From Novosphingobium lentum NBRC 107847 (GTDB taxonomy: Bacteria > Pseudomonadota > Alphaproteobacteria > Sphingomonadales > Sphingomonadaceae), in assembly GCF_001590965.1 (NCBI RefSeq), contig NZ_BCTW01000020.1, forward strand, positions 1 through 64,000: a stretch of DNA of 64,000 nt, in the 5' to 3' direction. This document shows positions 8,241 to 17,472 of the stretch, in pieces. A program made the translations under genes and the position numbers. How positions within the stretch are numbered: the first letter of the stretch is position 1; every line of letters begins with the position of its first letter. The notes below the pieces were generated by a model. That model was not told the origin of the DNA. It saw only the letters and a program-made list of their open reading frames with translations, and made no database searches.

Positions 8241-9002
8241 CTAAACCGAGGTCGCGCCATCGACGGGCAGGGCGACTCCGTTGACGAAGCTGCTCTCGTC
8301 GCTCGCAAGCCACAGCACGGCCTCGCCCACTTCCTCTGGCCGCCCGGTGCGCTGCATCGGGATGCGGGCCGTGAGCATCGCCAGCTTGTCCTGCGCGGTC
8401 GCGAAACCCTGTTCGACCAGTTCGGTCATCACCAGCCCCGGACACACCGCGTTGACGCGAATGCCGCGCGCAGCGTTCTCCAGCGCCACGCACTTGGTCA
8501 TGCCCAGCACGGCGTGCTTGCTGGCGTAATAGGCGCTGCACCCCGCGCTGCCGCGCAAGCTGGCGACCGACCCGCAATTGACGATCGCACCACCGCCCGA
8601 GGCGAGGATGGCGGGCACTTCGTATTTCATCGCCAGCCACGTGCCGGTGACGTTGATCGCCATCACATTCGCGAACATCGCGGGGTCGGCATCCTCGACG
8701 TAGAGGTTCACCGTGCCGGTGATCCCGGCGTTGTTGTAGGCGACGTGCAGGCCGCCGAATGCCTCGACCGTGCGCGCGACCATCGCCTTGACCGATTCGG
8801 CCTGGGTCACGTCGGCTTCGACGAAACCGGCGGTGCCGCCCGCCGCGCGGATTGCCTCGACCGCAGCCTCACCCTCGGCCCGGCGGCGCCCGGCGATCAT
8901 CACTTTGGCGCCCTCGGCGGCGAACATCTGCGCCGTGGTCAGGCCGATCCCCGCGGTTCCGCCCACGACCAGCGCCACCTTGCCGGCAAACCTTTGACGC
9001 AT
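8241..9002 (-). CDS. Short-chain dehydrogenase/reductase
   Basis: 253-residue classical SDR. The NAD(P)-binding Gly-Gly-Thr-Ala-Gly-Ile-Gly is at about residues 14-20, Asn-Asn-Ala-Gly near 90, the catalytic Ser in Gly-Ser-Val-Ala-Ser near 140, and Tyr-Tyr-Ala-Ser-Lys near 155. ATG 9002 is chosen over the longer frame because AAGGAG sits about 8 nt upstream. It probably oxidises a hydroxy intermediate of the local catabolic pathway. It is first in a two-gene minus-strand unit with the ABM protein and divergent from the crotonase at 9099. Confidence 0.93.
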   Translation of the reverse strand: MRQRFAGKVALVVGGTAGIGLTTAQMFAAEGAKVMIAGRRRAEGEAAVEAIRAAGGTAGFVEADVTQAESVKAMVARTVEAFGGLHVAYNNAGITGTVNLYVEDADPAMFANVMAINVTGTWLAMKYEVPAILASGGGAIVNCGSVASLRGSAGCSAYYASKHAVLGMTKCVALENAARGIRVNAVCPGLVMTELVEQGFATAQDKLAMLTARIPMQRTGRPEEVGEAVLWLASDESSFVNGVALPVDGATSV

Positions 9003-9041
9003 CCTGTCCGCTCCTTTGTGGTATTTGGCTGACGATACGCA

Positions 9042-9060
9042 TTGCAAAATAAGTTCGCAA
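9042..9060. promoter_or_regulatory. Inverted repeat in divergent promoter region, possible operator
   Basis: TTGCAAAATAAGTTCGCAA is an imperfect palindrome: arms of 7 bp with one mismatch around a 5-bp AT-rich centre. It sits in the 96-bp gap between the divergent SDR and crotonase genes, in locally AT-rich DNA, where a repressor could control both directions. No regulator gene is present in the catabolic island, so the protein that would bind is unknown. This is a sequence-pattern inference. Confidence 0.4.
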
Positions 9061-9098
9061 CTTTATCATACGCCAACAATCAATATTGCGAGGGACGG

Positions 9099-9893
9099 AT
9101 GCCGGGGGATTTCAAGCACATCACGTATGACGTGGATGGCCATGTTGCGAAGCTGACGTTCAACCGTCCCGAAGTCCTCAATTCGATGGACGAGGTGATG
9201 ACCGGCGAGATCGTGTCGATCATCGAGAAGCTCCGCCGTCCGGGCAATGTGCGGGTGCTGATCATCGCATCGACGGGCAAATGTTTTTCCGCCGGCGGCA
9301 ACTTCGACGAGATCCACCGCCTGATCGAAAACTACGACGCGCGCATGGAGGCCTATGACAATGGCCGCCGCGTGATCCAGGGCATGGCGGAAATCGCGGT
9401 GCCCGTGGTCATCGCGCTGCAGGGCGATGCTTATGGCCTGGGCACGTCGCTGGCGCTGTCGGGCGATGTCATCATCGCCTCGCGCAACGTCCGTATCGGC
9501 GATCCGCACGTCAAGGTCGGGCTGGTCGCGGGCGACGGCGGCACGGTCGTCTGGCCCGCCGCGTTCGGCTTCCTCAAGGCCAAGTATCATTTGCTGACCG
9601 GCGATCCGATCGGGGCGGAAGAAGCCCACCGGCTCGGCGCGATCAGCGAACTGGTTGAAACGCCCGAGGAAGTTCTCCCGCGCGCCGAAGCCATCGCGGC
9701 CAAGATTGCGGGCAACGCACCCGTCGCGGTCCAGTACACCAAGCGCGCGCTCAACCACATGCAGCAGCGCGCCACGCTCAACGATTTCGAATTCGCGATG
9801 GCGCTCGAGCAGTATTCGATGGAGAGCGAGGATCTCAAGGAAGCGCTCGCCGCGATGAAGGAAAAGCGCAAGCCGGTGTTCAAGAACCGCTGA
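9099..9893 (+). CDS. Enoyl-CoA hydratase/isomerase family protein
   Basis: 264-residue crotonase-fold protein with Asn-Arg-Pro...Leu-Asn-Ser, the oxyanion strand Cys-Phe-Ser-Ala-Gly-Gly-Asn-Phe and the second loop Gly-Asp-Ala-Tyr-Gly-Leu-Gly. The classical catalytic Glu positions are not conserved: the second site reads Gly-Asp-Pro-His-Val and is followed by Ala-Gly-Asp-Gly-Gly. The reaction may thus differ from simple hydration. ATG 9099 has an adjacent GAGGGA ribosome site, better than the in-frame start 19 codons upstream. It is followed after 4 nt by the second acyl-CoA ligase. Confidence 0.9.
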   Translation: MPGDFKHITYDVDGHVAKLTFNRPEVLNSMDEVMTGEIVSIIEKLRRPGNVRVLIIASTGKCFSAGGNFDEIHRLIENYDARMEAYDNGRRVIQGMAEIAVPVVIALQGDAYGLGTSLALSGDVIIASRNVRIGDPHVKVGLVAGDGGTVVWPAAFGFLKAKYHLLTGDPIGAEEAHRLGAISELVETPEEVLPRAEAIAAKIAGNAPVAVQYTKRALNHMQQRATLNDFEFAMALEQYSMESEDLKEALAAMKEKRKPVFKNR

Positions 9894-9897
9894 TAAG

Positions 9898-11400
9898 ATG
9901 CACCCGCGCGACTACACAGACCGGACCGACGGCCGCCCCGCGCTGGTGATGGCCGGTAGCGGCGAGACGGTGAGCTATGCCCAACTCGATGCGCGCGCCA
10001 ACCGGGTGTCGCACCTGCTGCGCAAATGCGGGCTGAAAGCGGGCGACCGCATCGCGATTTGGCTGGAGAACGACCCGCGTTACCCGGAAATCGCGTGGGG
10101 TGCCTACAACGCCGGGCTGCTGTTCGTGCCGATCACCACGCGGCTGACTATCGATGAAGCCGCCTACATCGTGCGCGACAGCGGTTCGCGCATGGTGTTC
10201 GCGTCTGCCGCGCTCGATCATGCCGGTTTGGCCGCCGAGCTGGGCGACGCGGCGCAGATGCTGGTGGCGGGCGACAGTTACGAGGCGGCGGTGGCTGCGC
10301 TGCCGACATCTCCCATCACGGACGAAACGCGGGGCGCGGCGATGGTCTATTCCTCGGGCACCACCGGTCGGCCCAAGGGCATCACCCCCAACCTTGCTTC
10401 GGCTCCCGTGGGAGAGCCGGTGGGGCTGACGCAGACGCTGACCGGGCTTTACGGGTTCGACGGGAACACCACCTACCTCTCACCCGCGCCGATGTACCAT
10501 ACCGCGCCGCTCAAGTTCTCGATGGCGGTGCAGCAGATGGGCGGCACCGTGGTGATGATGGAGAAGTTCGATGCGGCTGCCGCGCTGCGCGCGCTCGAAC
10601 GCTATAATATCACCCATTCGCAATGGGTTGCGACGATGTTCGTGCGGATGTTGCAACTGCCGGAAGCGGAGCGCGTCCTGTCCGCTCCGTCGCACAAGGT
10701 CGCGATCCATTCCGCCGCGCCATGTCCGGTGCCGGTGAAACAGGCGATGATGGCGTGGTGGGGGCCGATCCTCTACGAATACTACGGAGGATCGGAAAGC
10801 GTCGGCCAGACCGCGATTGGCCCGCACGAATGGCTCGAACGCCCCGGATCGGTCGGGCGGGCGACGCGCGGCGTGGTCCATATCGTCGACGAGAACGGCA
10901 CCGAACTGCCCCCCAACACCACCGGGCTGGTCATGTTCGAAGGCTGCGGCGGATTCAGCTATCACAACGATCCCGAAAAGACCGCACGCGCCTACGACCA
11001 TCGCGGCTGGGGCACGCTGGGCGATATCGGCCACCTCGATGCGGACGGCTACCTGTTCCTGACCGACCGCCGCGACTACGTGATCAACGCGGGCGGGGTG
11101 AACATCTACCCGCAGGAAGCTGAAAACCTGCTCGTCTCGCACCCCGCCGTGGCCGACGTCGCGGTGTTCGGCGTGCCCAATGCCGAATATGGCGAGGAAG
11201 TGAAGGCGGTGGTGCAGCCGCGCGATCCCGCTGCCGCCGGGCCGGACCTCGCCGCCGAACTGATCGCCTGGTGCCGTGACCGGCTGGCGCACAACAAGTG
11301 CCCGCGGACGATCGATTTCGAACCCGACATGCCGCGCGAACCCACCGGCAAGCTGCTCAAGCGGCTGCTGAAGGCGCGCTACTGGCCGACTGCGGCCTGA
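9898..11400 (+). CDS. Acyl-CoA synthetase (AMP-forming), second copy
   Basis: 500-residue ANL-superfamily ligase with Ser-Ser-Gly-Thr-Thr-Gly-Arg-Pro-Lys-Gly (P-loop), Tyr-Tyr-Gly-Gly-Ser-Glu (A5) and Leu-Thr-Asp-Arg-Arg-Asp hinge, and a catalytic Lys in Pro-Thr-Gly-Lys-Leu near the C-terminus. It is clearly paralogous to the ligase at 4549, including the Leu-Ser-Pro-Ala-Pro-Met-Tyr-His-Thr-Ala motif. It probably activates a different acid or a later intermediate. Its stop codon overlaps the next crotonase start (TGATG). Confidence 0.93.
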   Translation: MHPRDYTDRTDGRPALVMAGSGETVSYAQLDARANRVSHLLRKCGLKAGDRIAIWLENDPRYPEIAWGAYNAGLLFVPITTRLTIDEAAYIVRDSGSRMVFASAALDHAGLAAELGDAAQMLVAGDSYEAAVAALPTSPITDETRGAAMVYSSGTTGRPKGITPNLASAPVGEPVGLTQTLTGLYGFDGNTTYLSPAPMYHTAPLKFSMAVQQMGGTVVMMEKFDAAAALRALERYNITHSQWVATMFVRMLQLPEAERVLSAPSHKVAIHSAAPCPVPVKQAMMAWWGPILYEYYGGSESVGQTAIGPHEWLERPGSVGRATRGVVHIVDENGTELPPNTTGLVMFEGCGGFSYHNDPEKTARAYDHRGWGTLGDIGHLDADGYLFLTDRRDYVINAGGVNIYPQEAENLLVSHPAVADVAVFGVPNAEYGEEVKAVVQPRDPAAAGPDLAAELIAWCRDRLAHNKCPRTIDFEPDMPREPTGKLLKRLLKARYWPTAA

Positions 11401-12218
11401 TGGAGTCCCGCTTGACCGACGACGCACCCGAACTGCTGACCCAGATCGCCGGCGGGGTGGCGCGCATCACGTTCAACCGTCCCGCCGTGCGCAACGCGCT
11501 GACCACGGGCATGGTCCACGCGATGATCGCGTTCCTCAAAGTATGCGAGATGCGCGAGGACGTGCGCGTGATCGTGTTGTCGGGCGCGGGCGACCACTTC
11601 ATGGCCGGCGGCGATGTGAAGGGCTTCGCTGAATCCTCCAGCCTGCCGCCAGCCGAGCGCCGCGCGCGGTTCGAGAGCCTTGCGCTCGACAACCTGCCGC
11701 TGTTCTCGCTGATGGAGCGGATGCCCAAGCCGATCGTCGCCAGCGTGCGCGGTGCCTGCGCGGGCGCCAGCGTGGGCTACGTCGCGGCGGCGGACTTCGT
11801 GCTGGTATCCGACACCGCGCTGTTCGTGGTGGCCAATGCGGCGCTCGGCACCAGCCCCGACGGCGCGACTACATGGCACCTGCCGCGCGTGGTCGGCTTG
11901 CGCAAGGCCAAGCAGATGTGCCTGCTGGGTGACCGGCTTTCGGCTGCCGATGCGGTCGCGGCGGGGCTGGCGAACTGGCTCCACCCCGACGCGGAACTCG
12001 ATGCCGCGACCGAACAGCTGGTGCAGCGGCTCGCCAAGGGCCCGACGCGCGCGCTGGCCGAAGCCAAGGGCCTGCTCAACGCCGCGCTCGGCAACCCACT
12101 GGCAACGCAACTTGAACTGGAAGCGCGCGCTGCGGGTATCAGCGGCGCGAGCGAGGACTTCGCCGAAGGTGTCGCCGCTTTCGTGGAAAAGCGCAAACCC
12201 GTGTTCAAGGGAGCCTGA
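11400..12218 (+). CDS. Enoyl-CoA hydratase/isomerase family protein
   Basis: 272-residue crotonase-fold protein. It has Asn-Arg-Pro-Ala-Val-Arg-Asn-Ala, the oxyanion strand Phe-Met-Ala-Gly-Gly-Asp-Val, and Gly-Ala-Cys-Ala-Gly-Ala-Ser as second loop. Both hydratase glutamates are absent; the second site is Thr-Ser-Pro-Asp-Gly-Ala. ATG 11400 overlaps the preceding stop by one base; an in-frame TTG a few codons on is an alternative. It lies between the second ligase and the CoA transferase in one tightly packed operon. Confidence 0.9.
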   Translation: MESRLTDDAPELLTQIAGGVARITFNRPAVRNALTTGMVHAMIAFLKVCEMREDVRVIVLSGAGDHFMAGGDVKGFAESSSLPPAERRARFESLALDNLPLFSLMERMPKPIVASVRGACAGASVGYVAAADFVLVSDTALFVVANAALGTSPDGATTWHLPRVVGLRKAKQMCLLGDRLSAADAVAAGLANWLHPDAELDAATEQLVQRLAKGPTRALAEAKGLLNAALGNPLATQLELEARAAGISGASEDFAEGVAAFVEKRKPVFKGA

Positions 12219-12220
12219 CG

Positions 12221-13405
12221 ATGGCGGGCTTGCTCGAAGGGATCCGCATCCTCGACGTCACGCGGTTCGTGGCGGGACCGGCGGCGACCGTGCTGTTCGC
12301 CGATCTGGGTGCCGACGTCATCCGCATCGAGGCACCGGGCGGTGCCGAGGATCGCACCACGCTGCCGTTCAAGGAAGGCTTCCACGGCGGGGTCGGCTTC
12401 ACCCAGCTTGGGCGCAACAAGCGCGGGATCACCATCGACCTGTCGTGCGAAAAGGGCCGGGCGGTGTTCGACCGACTGCTGACCACCGCTGATGTCGTGT
12501 TCGCCAACCTGCCACCGCGCACCGCCGCCACGCTGGGGCTGGAATACGAACGGCTGAAAGCGATCAAGCCCGACATCATCTTCGTGCTAATGACCACGTT
12601 CGGCAGCACCGGCCCTTATGCCAACCGGCTGGGCTTCGATGCCATCGCCCAGGTCATGTCGGGGCTGGCGCACATTTCGGGCGAGCCCGGCAAGCCGATG
12701 AAGCAGAACTCGGCATGGGTGGACATGAGCACGGGCTTTCTTGCCGCGTTCGGCGCGCTGGCCGCGCTGCGCCACCGCGACCTGACGGGCGAGGGCCAGC
12801 AAGTAGAGACCAACCTGCTGCAGACCGCGATGACGGTGGGCAACTACTTCCTGCTCGACCAGCATTTCAACGACACCTGCCGCGCAGGCACGGGCAATCG
12901 CGCGCAGTCGGGCGGGCCGGCCGACCTGATCCAGACCAAGGATGGCTGGGTCTACATGGTCGCGCTGGGCGACGCGATGTTCCGCCGGTTCATGCGCATG
13001 ATCGGGCGCGAGGAACTGCTGGCCGATCCGCGTTTCGCCAACGATGAACTGCGCGCCGAAAACGGCGAGGCGCTAAGCGAGGCGGCAACCGCGTGGGCGC
13101 GCCAGTACACCACGGCCGAGATCATGGACATTCTGGAAGCCAACCGCATCCCGGCCGGTCCGCTGCTGACCCCGCAACAGGCGCTCGACGATCCGCACGT
13201 GCGCGACCAGTTCCTGGTGGAAGTTCCGGTCGATGGCCTTTCGCGCCCGGTGCCGTACGTGAAACCGCCGGTCACGTTCAGCAAGACACCCGGCGCGATC
13301 CACCGCGGGCCGCCGCGTCCCGGGCAGGACAACGACGCGGTGCTGGGCGCGGCCGGTTACTCGCCCGACGAGATCGCCGAACTGCGCGCGCAAGGCGTGA
13401 TCTGA
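12221..13405 (+). CDS. CaiB/BaiF family (class III) CoA-transferase
   Basis: 394 residues, normal for class III CoA-transferases. The N-terminal Leu-Glu-Gly-Ile-Arg-Ile-Leu-Asp-Val-Thr and Asp-Leu-Gly-Ala-Asp-Val-Ile-Arg-Ile-Glu-Ala-Pro-Gly box are diagnostic, and the nucleophilic Asp is in Ala-Trp-Val-Asp-Met-Ser-Thr-Gly near residue 169. It would move CoA between two carboxylic acids, for example recycling CoA from a product to the incoming substrate. Its stop overlaps the next start by one base. Confidence 0.94.
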   Translation: MAGLLEGIRILDVTRFVAGPAATVLFADLGADVIRIEAPGGAEDRTTLPFKEGFHGGVGFTQLGRNKRGITIDLSCEKGRAVFDRLLTTADVVFANLPPRTAATLGLEYERLKAIKPDIIFVLMTTFGSTGPYANRLGFDAIAQVMSGLAHISGEPGKPMKQNSAWVDMSTGFLAAFGALAALRHRDLTGEGQQVETNLLQTAMTVGNYFLLDQHFNDTCRAGTGNRAQSGGPADLIQTKDGWVYMVALGDAMFRRFMRMIGREELLADPRFANDELRAENGEALSEAATAWARQYTTAEIMDILEANRIPAGPLLTPQQALDDPHVRDQFLVEVPVDGLSRPVPYVKPPVTFSKTPGAIHRGPPRPGQDNDAVLGAAGYSPDEIAELRAQGVI

Positions 13406-13749
13406 TGGCCCATTATCGCCATGTCGCCTTCTGTTCGCCATTGCCGGGTGGCGAAGCCGAACTTGAGCGCTGGTACGATGAACAGCACATTCCCGATTGC
13501 CTGAAGCTCGATGGCTTTGTCGCGGCTCAGCGTTTTCGCATCGAGGAACAGCCTGCCGGTAGCGGGGTGCCAGCGTGGAACATCATGGTGATCTACGAGA
13601 TCGAAAGCGACGATATCGCCGCGACGCTCGGCCAGATCGCGAAAGTCGTGCGCACGCCAGCGATGCCGATGAACGATGCGATCGACATGACCACCACGAT
13701 GCGGCTGACCGCAGCTGCTGCCAGTCCGCGCTTCACGTCCACCTCGTAA
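13405..13749 (+). CDS. EthD/ABM-like dimeric alpha-beta barrel protein
   Basis: 114 residues, starting Met-Ala-His-Tyr-Arg-His-Val-Ala-Phe and containing Trp-Tyr-Asp-Glu-Gln-His-Ile-Pro-Asp, the typical (W/H)Y-x-x-x-H-x-P pattern of EthD-like ferredoxin-fold proteins. The His near residue 24 is in the position of the conserved EthD histidine. Role unknown; such proteins in catabolic clusters are accessory or cofactor-free enzymes. It is the last gene of the catabolic operon and starts on the stop codon of the CoA-transferase. Confidence 0.85.
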   Translation: MAHYRHVAFCSPLPGGEAELERWYDEQHIPDCLKLDGFVAAQRFRIEEQPAGSGVPAWNIMVIYEIESDDIAATLGQIAKVVRTPAMPMNDAIDMTTTMRLTAAAASPRFTSTS

Positions 13750-13774
13750 CAATCCAGCAGCCCGCTCACAGTAA

Positions 13775-13794
13775 TTGCCAATTCCCATTGGCAA
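13775..13794. terminator. Hairpin between catabolic operon and glutathione reductase
   Basis: Arms TTGCCAAT and ATTGGCAA form a perfect 8-bp stem around a 4-nt TCCC loop, 25 bases after the last catabolic gene and 44 bases before the glutathione reductase start. There is no U tract. It may be a weak terminator or an operator. Confidence 0.4.
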
Positions 13795-13837
13795 CGCCCC
13801 TCGCGTGACGCCATATGGCGCGCAACAAGGAGCGGAC

Positions 13838-15196
13838 ATGGCAGACGACAGCACAAGCTACGACTTCGACCTTTTCGTGATCGGCGCGGGATCTGGCGGC
13901 GTGCGCGCCGGCCGCGTTGCCGCCGCGCATGGCGCGCGGGTCGCGATTGCGGAGGAATACCGCATCGGCGGCACCTGCGTGATCCGCGGCTGCGTGCCCA
14001 AGAAGCTGCTCGTCTATGGCTCGCACTTTGCAGAAGAACTGCAGGACGCGGCCAATTACGGCTGGACGGTCGAGAAGATGAGCTTCGACTGGCCCAAGCT
14101 GCGCGACGCGGTGCTGAAGGACGTCGACCGGCTGAACGAGGCGTACACTGCCACGCTCGACAACCACAAGGTCGAGCGGTTCCTCGAACGCGCGACGATC
14201 ACCGGGCCGCATTCGGTCAAGCTCGCATCGGGCAAGGAACTGACTGCCAAGGTGATCCTCGTCGCCACGGGCGCATGGCCGATCGTGCCGAAGTTCGAAG
14301 GATCGGAACACTGCATCACCTCCAACGAGGTGTTCCATCTGGAAACGCTGCCCAAGCGCGTGCTGATCGCCGGCGCGGGCTACATCGCGATGGAGTTCGC
14401 CGGCATCTTCAACGCGCTGGGCTGCCATGTCACGGTCGCCAACCGCAGCAACGTGATCCTGCGCGGTTATGACGAGAGCCTGCGCGACCGACTGCTCCAG
14501 ATCACCATGGCGCGCGGCATCGAATACAAGTTCAACTGCCCGTTCCAGAAAGTGACCAAGCGCGAGGACGGCGCGTTCGACGTGCATTTCGAAGGGCAGG
14601 ACCCGGTCTGCGCCGACGTGGTGATGATCGCCACCGGTCGCCGCGCCAACACCAACGGTCTCGGGCTGGAGAACGCGGGCATCGTCATCGGCGAACGCGG
14701 CGAAGTGCCGGTCGACGACACCGGCAAGACCAGCTGCGACAGCATCTATGCGGTGGGTGACGTGACCGACCGGGTGCAGCTGACGCCGGTGGCGATTCGC
14801 GAAGGTCAGGCGTTTGCCGACCGCCTGTTCGGCACCAGCGACGTCCGCATCGACTATTCGTTCATCCCCAGCGCGGTGTTCTCGCAGCCGCCGCTGGCGG
14901 GCGTCGGCCTCACCGAAGGCCAGGCGCGCAACGCCTATGGCAGCGTGAAAGTGTTTTCGTCGGACTTCCGGCCGATGAAGAACGTGTTCGGGCATCGCCC
15001 GGAACGCGGACTTTACAAGATGATCGTCGATGCCGCGACCGACAAGATCCTCGGGCTCCACATGATCGGACCCGAAGCGCCCGAGATCCTTCAGGCCGCG
15101 GCGATCGCGGTGAAGGCGGGGCTGACCAAGGCGGACTTCGACGCCACCGTGGCGCTGCACCCGTCGATGGCCGAGGAACTGGTGCTGATGCGGTAG
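13838..15196 (+). CDS. gor: Glutathione-disulfide reductase
   Basis: 452-residue class I flavoprotein disulfide reductase. It has the FAD-binding Gly-Ala-Gly-Ser-Gly-Gly near residue 13, the redox pair Cys47...Cys52 in Gly-Gly-Thr-Cys-Val-Ile-Arg-Gly-Cys-Val-Pro-Lys, a second Rossmann motif Gly-Ala-Gly-Tyr-Ile-Ala, and the C-terminal catalytic His in Ala-Leu-His-Pro-Ser-Met-Ala-Glu-Glu. The active site and length fit glutathione reductase (NADPH + GSSG to 2 GSH, cytosol). AAGGAG precedes ATG 13838 at good spacing. Confidence 0.93.
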   Translation: MADDSTSYDFDLFVIGAGSGGVRAGRVAAAHGARVAIAEEYRIGGTCVIRGCVPKKLLVYGSHFAEELQDAANYGWTVEKMSFDWPKLRDAVLKDVDRLNEAYTATLDNHKVERFLERATITGPHSVKLASGKELTAKVILVATGAWPIVPKFEGSEHCITSNEVFHLETLPKRVLIAGAGYIAMEFAGIFNALGCHVTVANRSNVILRGYDESLRDRLLQITMARGIEYKFNCPFQKVTKREDGAFDVHFEGQDPVCADVVMIATGRRANTNGLGLENAGIVIGERGEVPVDDTGKTSCDSIYAVGDVTDRVQLTPVAIREGQAFADRLFGTSDVRIDYSFIPSAVFSQPPLAGVGLTEGQARNAYGSVKVFSSDFRPMKNVFGHRPERGLYKMIVDAATDKILGLHMIGPEAPEILQAAAIAVKAGLTKADFDATVALHPSMAEELVLMR

Positions 15197-15294
15197 GACC
15201 CGGTCCCGCCGTACACGGAAGCTCAAGATTGGCTTAATCGCGCGCTTAAGTTGCCATTGACGCTACGGCTCCTGCATGGCTAGGCGGTTCGTCG

Positions 15295-15322
15295 CCAGAG
15301 CCGTGGGGCCAGAGCCGTGGGG
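15295..15322 (+). repeat. Tandem 14-bp duplication over the pccB ribosome-binding region
   Basis: CCAGAGCCGTGGGG occurs twice back to back (15295-15308 and 15309-15322). The second copy supplies the GGGG of the GGGGAG that serves as ribosome site for pccB at 15331. The first copy forms a similar purine tract 14 nt upstream. Confidence 0.9.
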
Positions 15323-15330
15323 AGCGTCAC

Positions 15331-16857
<1,527 letters not shown>

Positions 16858-16927
16858 CTATGGGGGACGCGGGTGATCCCATTGCTTCCGTTCCGGCGGC
16901 AATTGCCGTTGTCGGGGGTGCGCGCAA

Positions 16928-16950
16928 ACATTATAATGATGTTGTAATGT
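16928..16950. promoter_or_regulatory. Inverted repeat with embedded TATAAT, possible autoregulatory operator
   Basis: ACATTA (16928-16933) and TAATGT (16945-16950) are perfect 6-bp inverted arms around 11 bp. A TATAAT hexamer lies at 16932-16937, 30 bases upstream of the ribbon-helix-helix gene. An AT-rich palindrome overlapping a -10 box just before a DNA-binding protein gene suggests autorepression; this is inference. Confidence 0.45.
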
Positions 16951-16966
16951 GAAGGGCTCATCCGCC

Positions 16967-17260
16967 ATGCAGACCGAACGCGTGACATTCCTGACCGACC
17001 GCGATCACAAGGCCGCGCTCGATGCGTTTGCGGCGCGAACCGGTCAGTCGGTTGGCAGTGTCGTGCGCGAAGCGACGGCGCGCTTCATTGCGCAGCCGCG
17101 CGGTGATGGCGATGATGAAGCGCAACTGGCCGCACTGGTCGAGCAGGTGAACGAAGCGATGCCCCGGATGAACGCGTCGATCGACCAGATGATCGAAACG
17201 GCCCGGGCCACGCACGAACAGGTAGACCGCACATTGCGCGCGGCAGGGATCCGCAAGTGA
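16967..17260 (+). CDS. Ribbon-helix-helix (CopG-like) DNA-binding protein
   Basis: 97 residues. The N-terminal strand Arg-Val-Thr-Phe-Leu-Thr is followed by two helices with the pattern Asp-Ala-Phe-Ala-Ala-Arg-Thr-Gly-Gln-Ser-Val-Gly-Ser-Val-Val-Arg-Glu-Ala, typical of the ribbon-helix-helix fold. The second half (about residues 55-97) is a long, charged amphipathic helix, unusual for a plain CopG protein. GAAGGG precedes ATG 16967; an in-frame GTG at 16949 would add six residues. It overlaps the next gene by 4 nt (GTGA). Confidence 0.82.
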   Translation: MQTERVTFLTDRDHKAALDAFAARTGQSVGSVVREATARFIAQPRGDGDDEAQLAALVEQVNEAMPRMNASIDQMIETARATHEQVDRTLRAAGIRK

Positions 17261-17472
17261 CGGCACTGGGCGATGCACTGGCCGCGCTGAAAAGCGTCGT
17301 GCTGATGCAGGAACGGCTTGACGTGATGCGGTCCGAACAAGCGCGCATTGCCGAGGACGTGCGCGGGCTCAGCGACTATGTGCTGGCGGTCGACAAGCGC
17401 GTGGTGCGGATCGAAACGATGATCGAAATGTCCTCCAAGTCGCGCGGCAACCTGCCGCCGCAGATAGCATGA
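17257..17472 (+). CDS. Small coiled-coil protein of unknown function
   Basis: 71 residues starting at a GTG that overlaps the preceding stop. The sequence is dominated by heptad-like Leu/Val/Ile spacing (Leu-Lys-Ser-Val-Val-Leu-Met-Gln-Glu-Arg-Leu onwards) and many charged residues, which predicts a coiled coil. There is no signal peptide or catalytic motif. Its stop overlaps the next start by 4 nt (ATGA). It is presumably a partner of the ribbon-helix-helix protein, whose C-terminal helix could pair with it; that is inference. Confidence 0.75.
   Translation: MTALGDALAALKSVVLMQERLDVMRSEQARIAEDVRGLSDYVLAVDKRVVRIETMIEMSSKSRGNLPPQIA

Noticed and set aside
16932..16937. TATAAT taken as proof of a sigma-70 promoter
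   Set aside because: A -35 box at suitable spacing is not evident; it is kept only as part of the possible operator.
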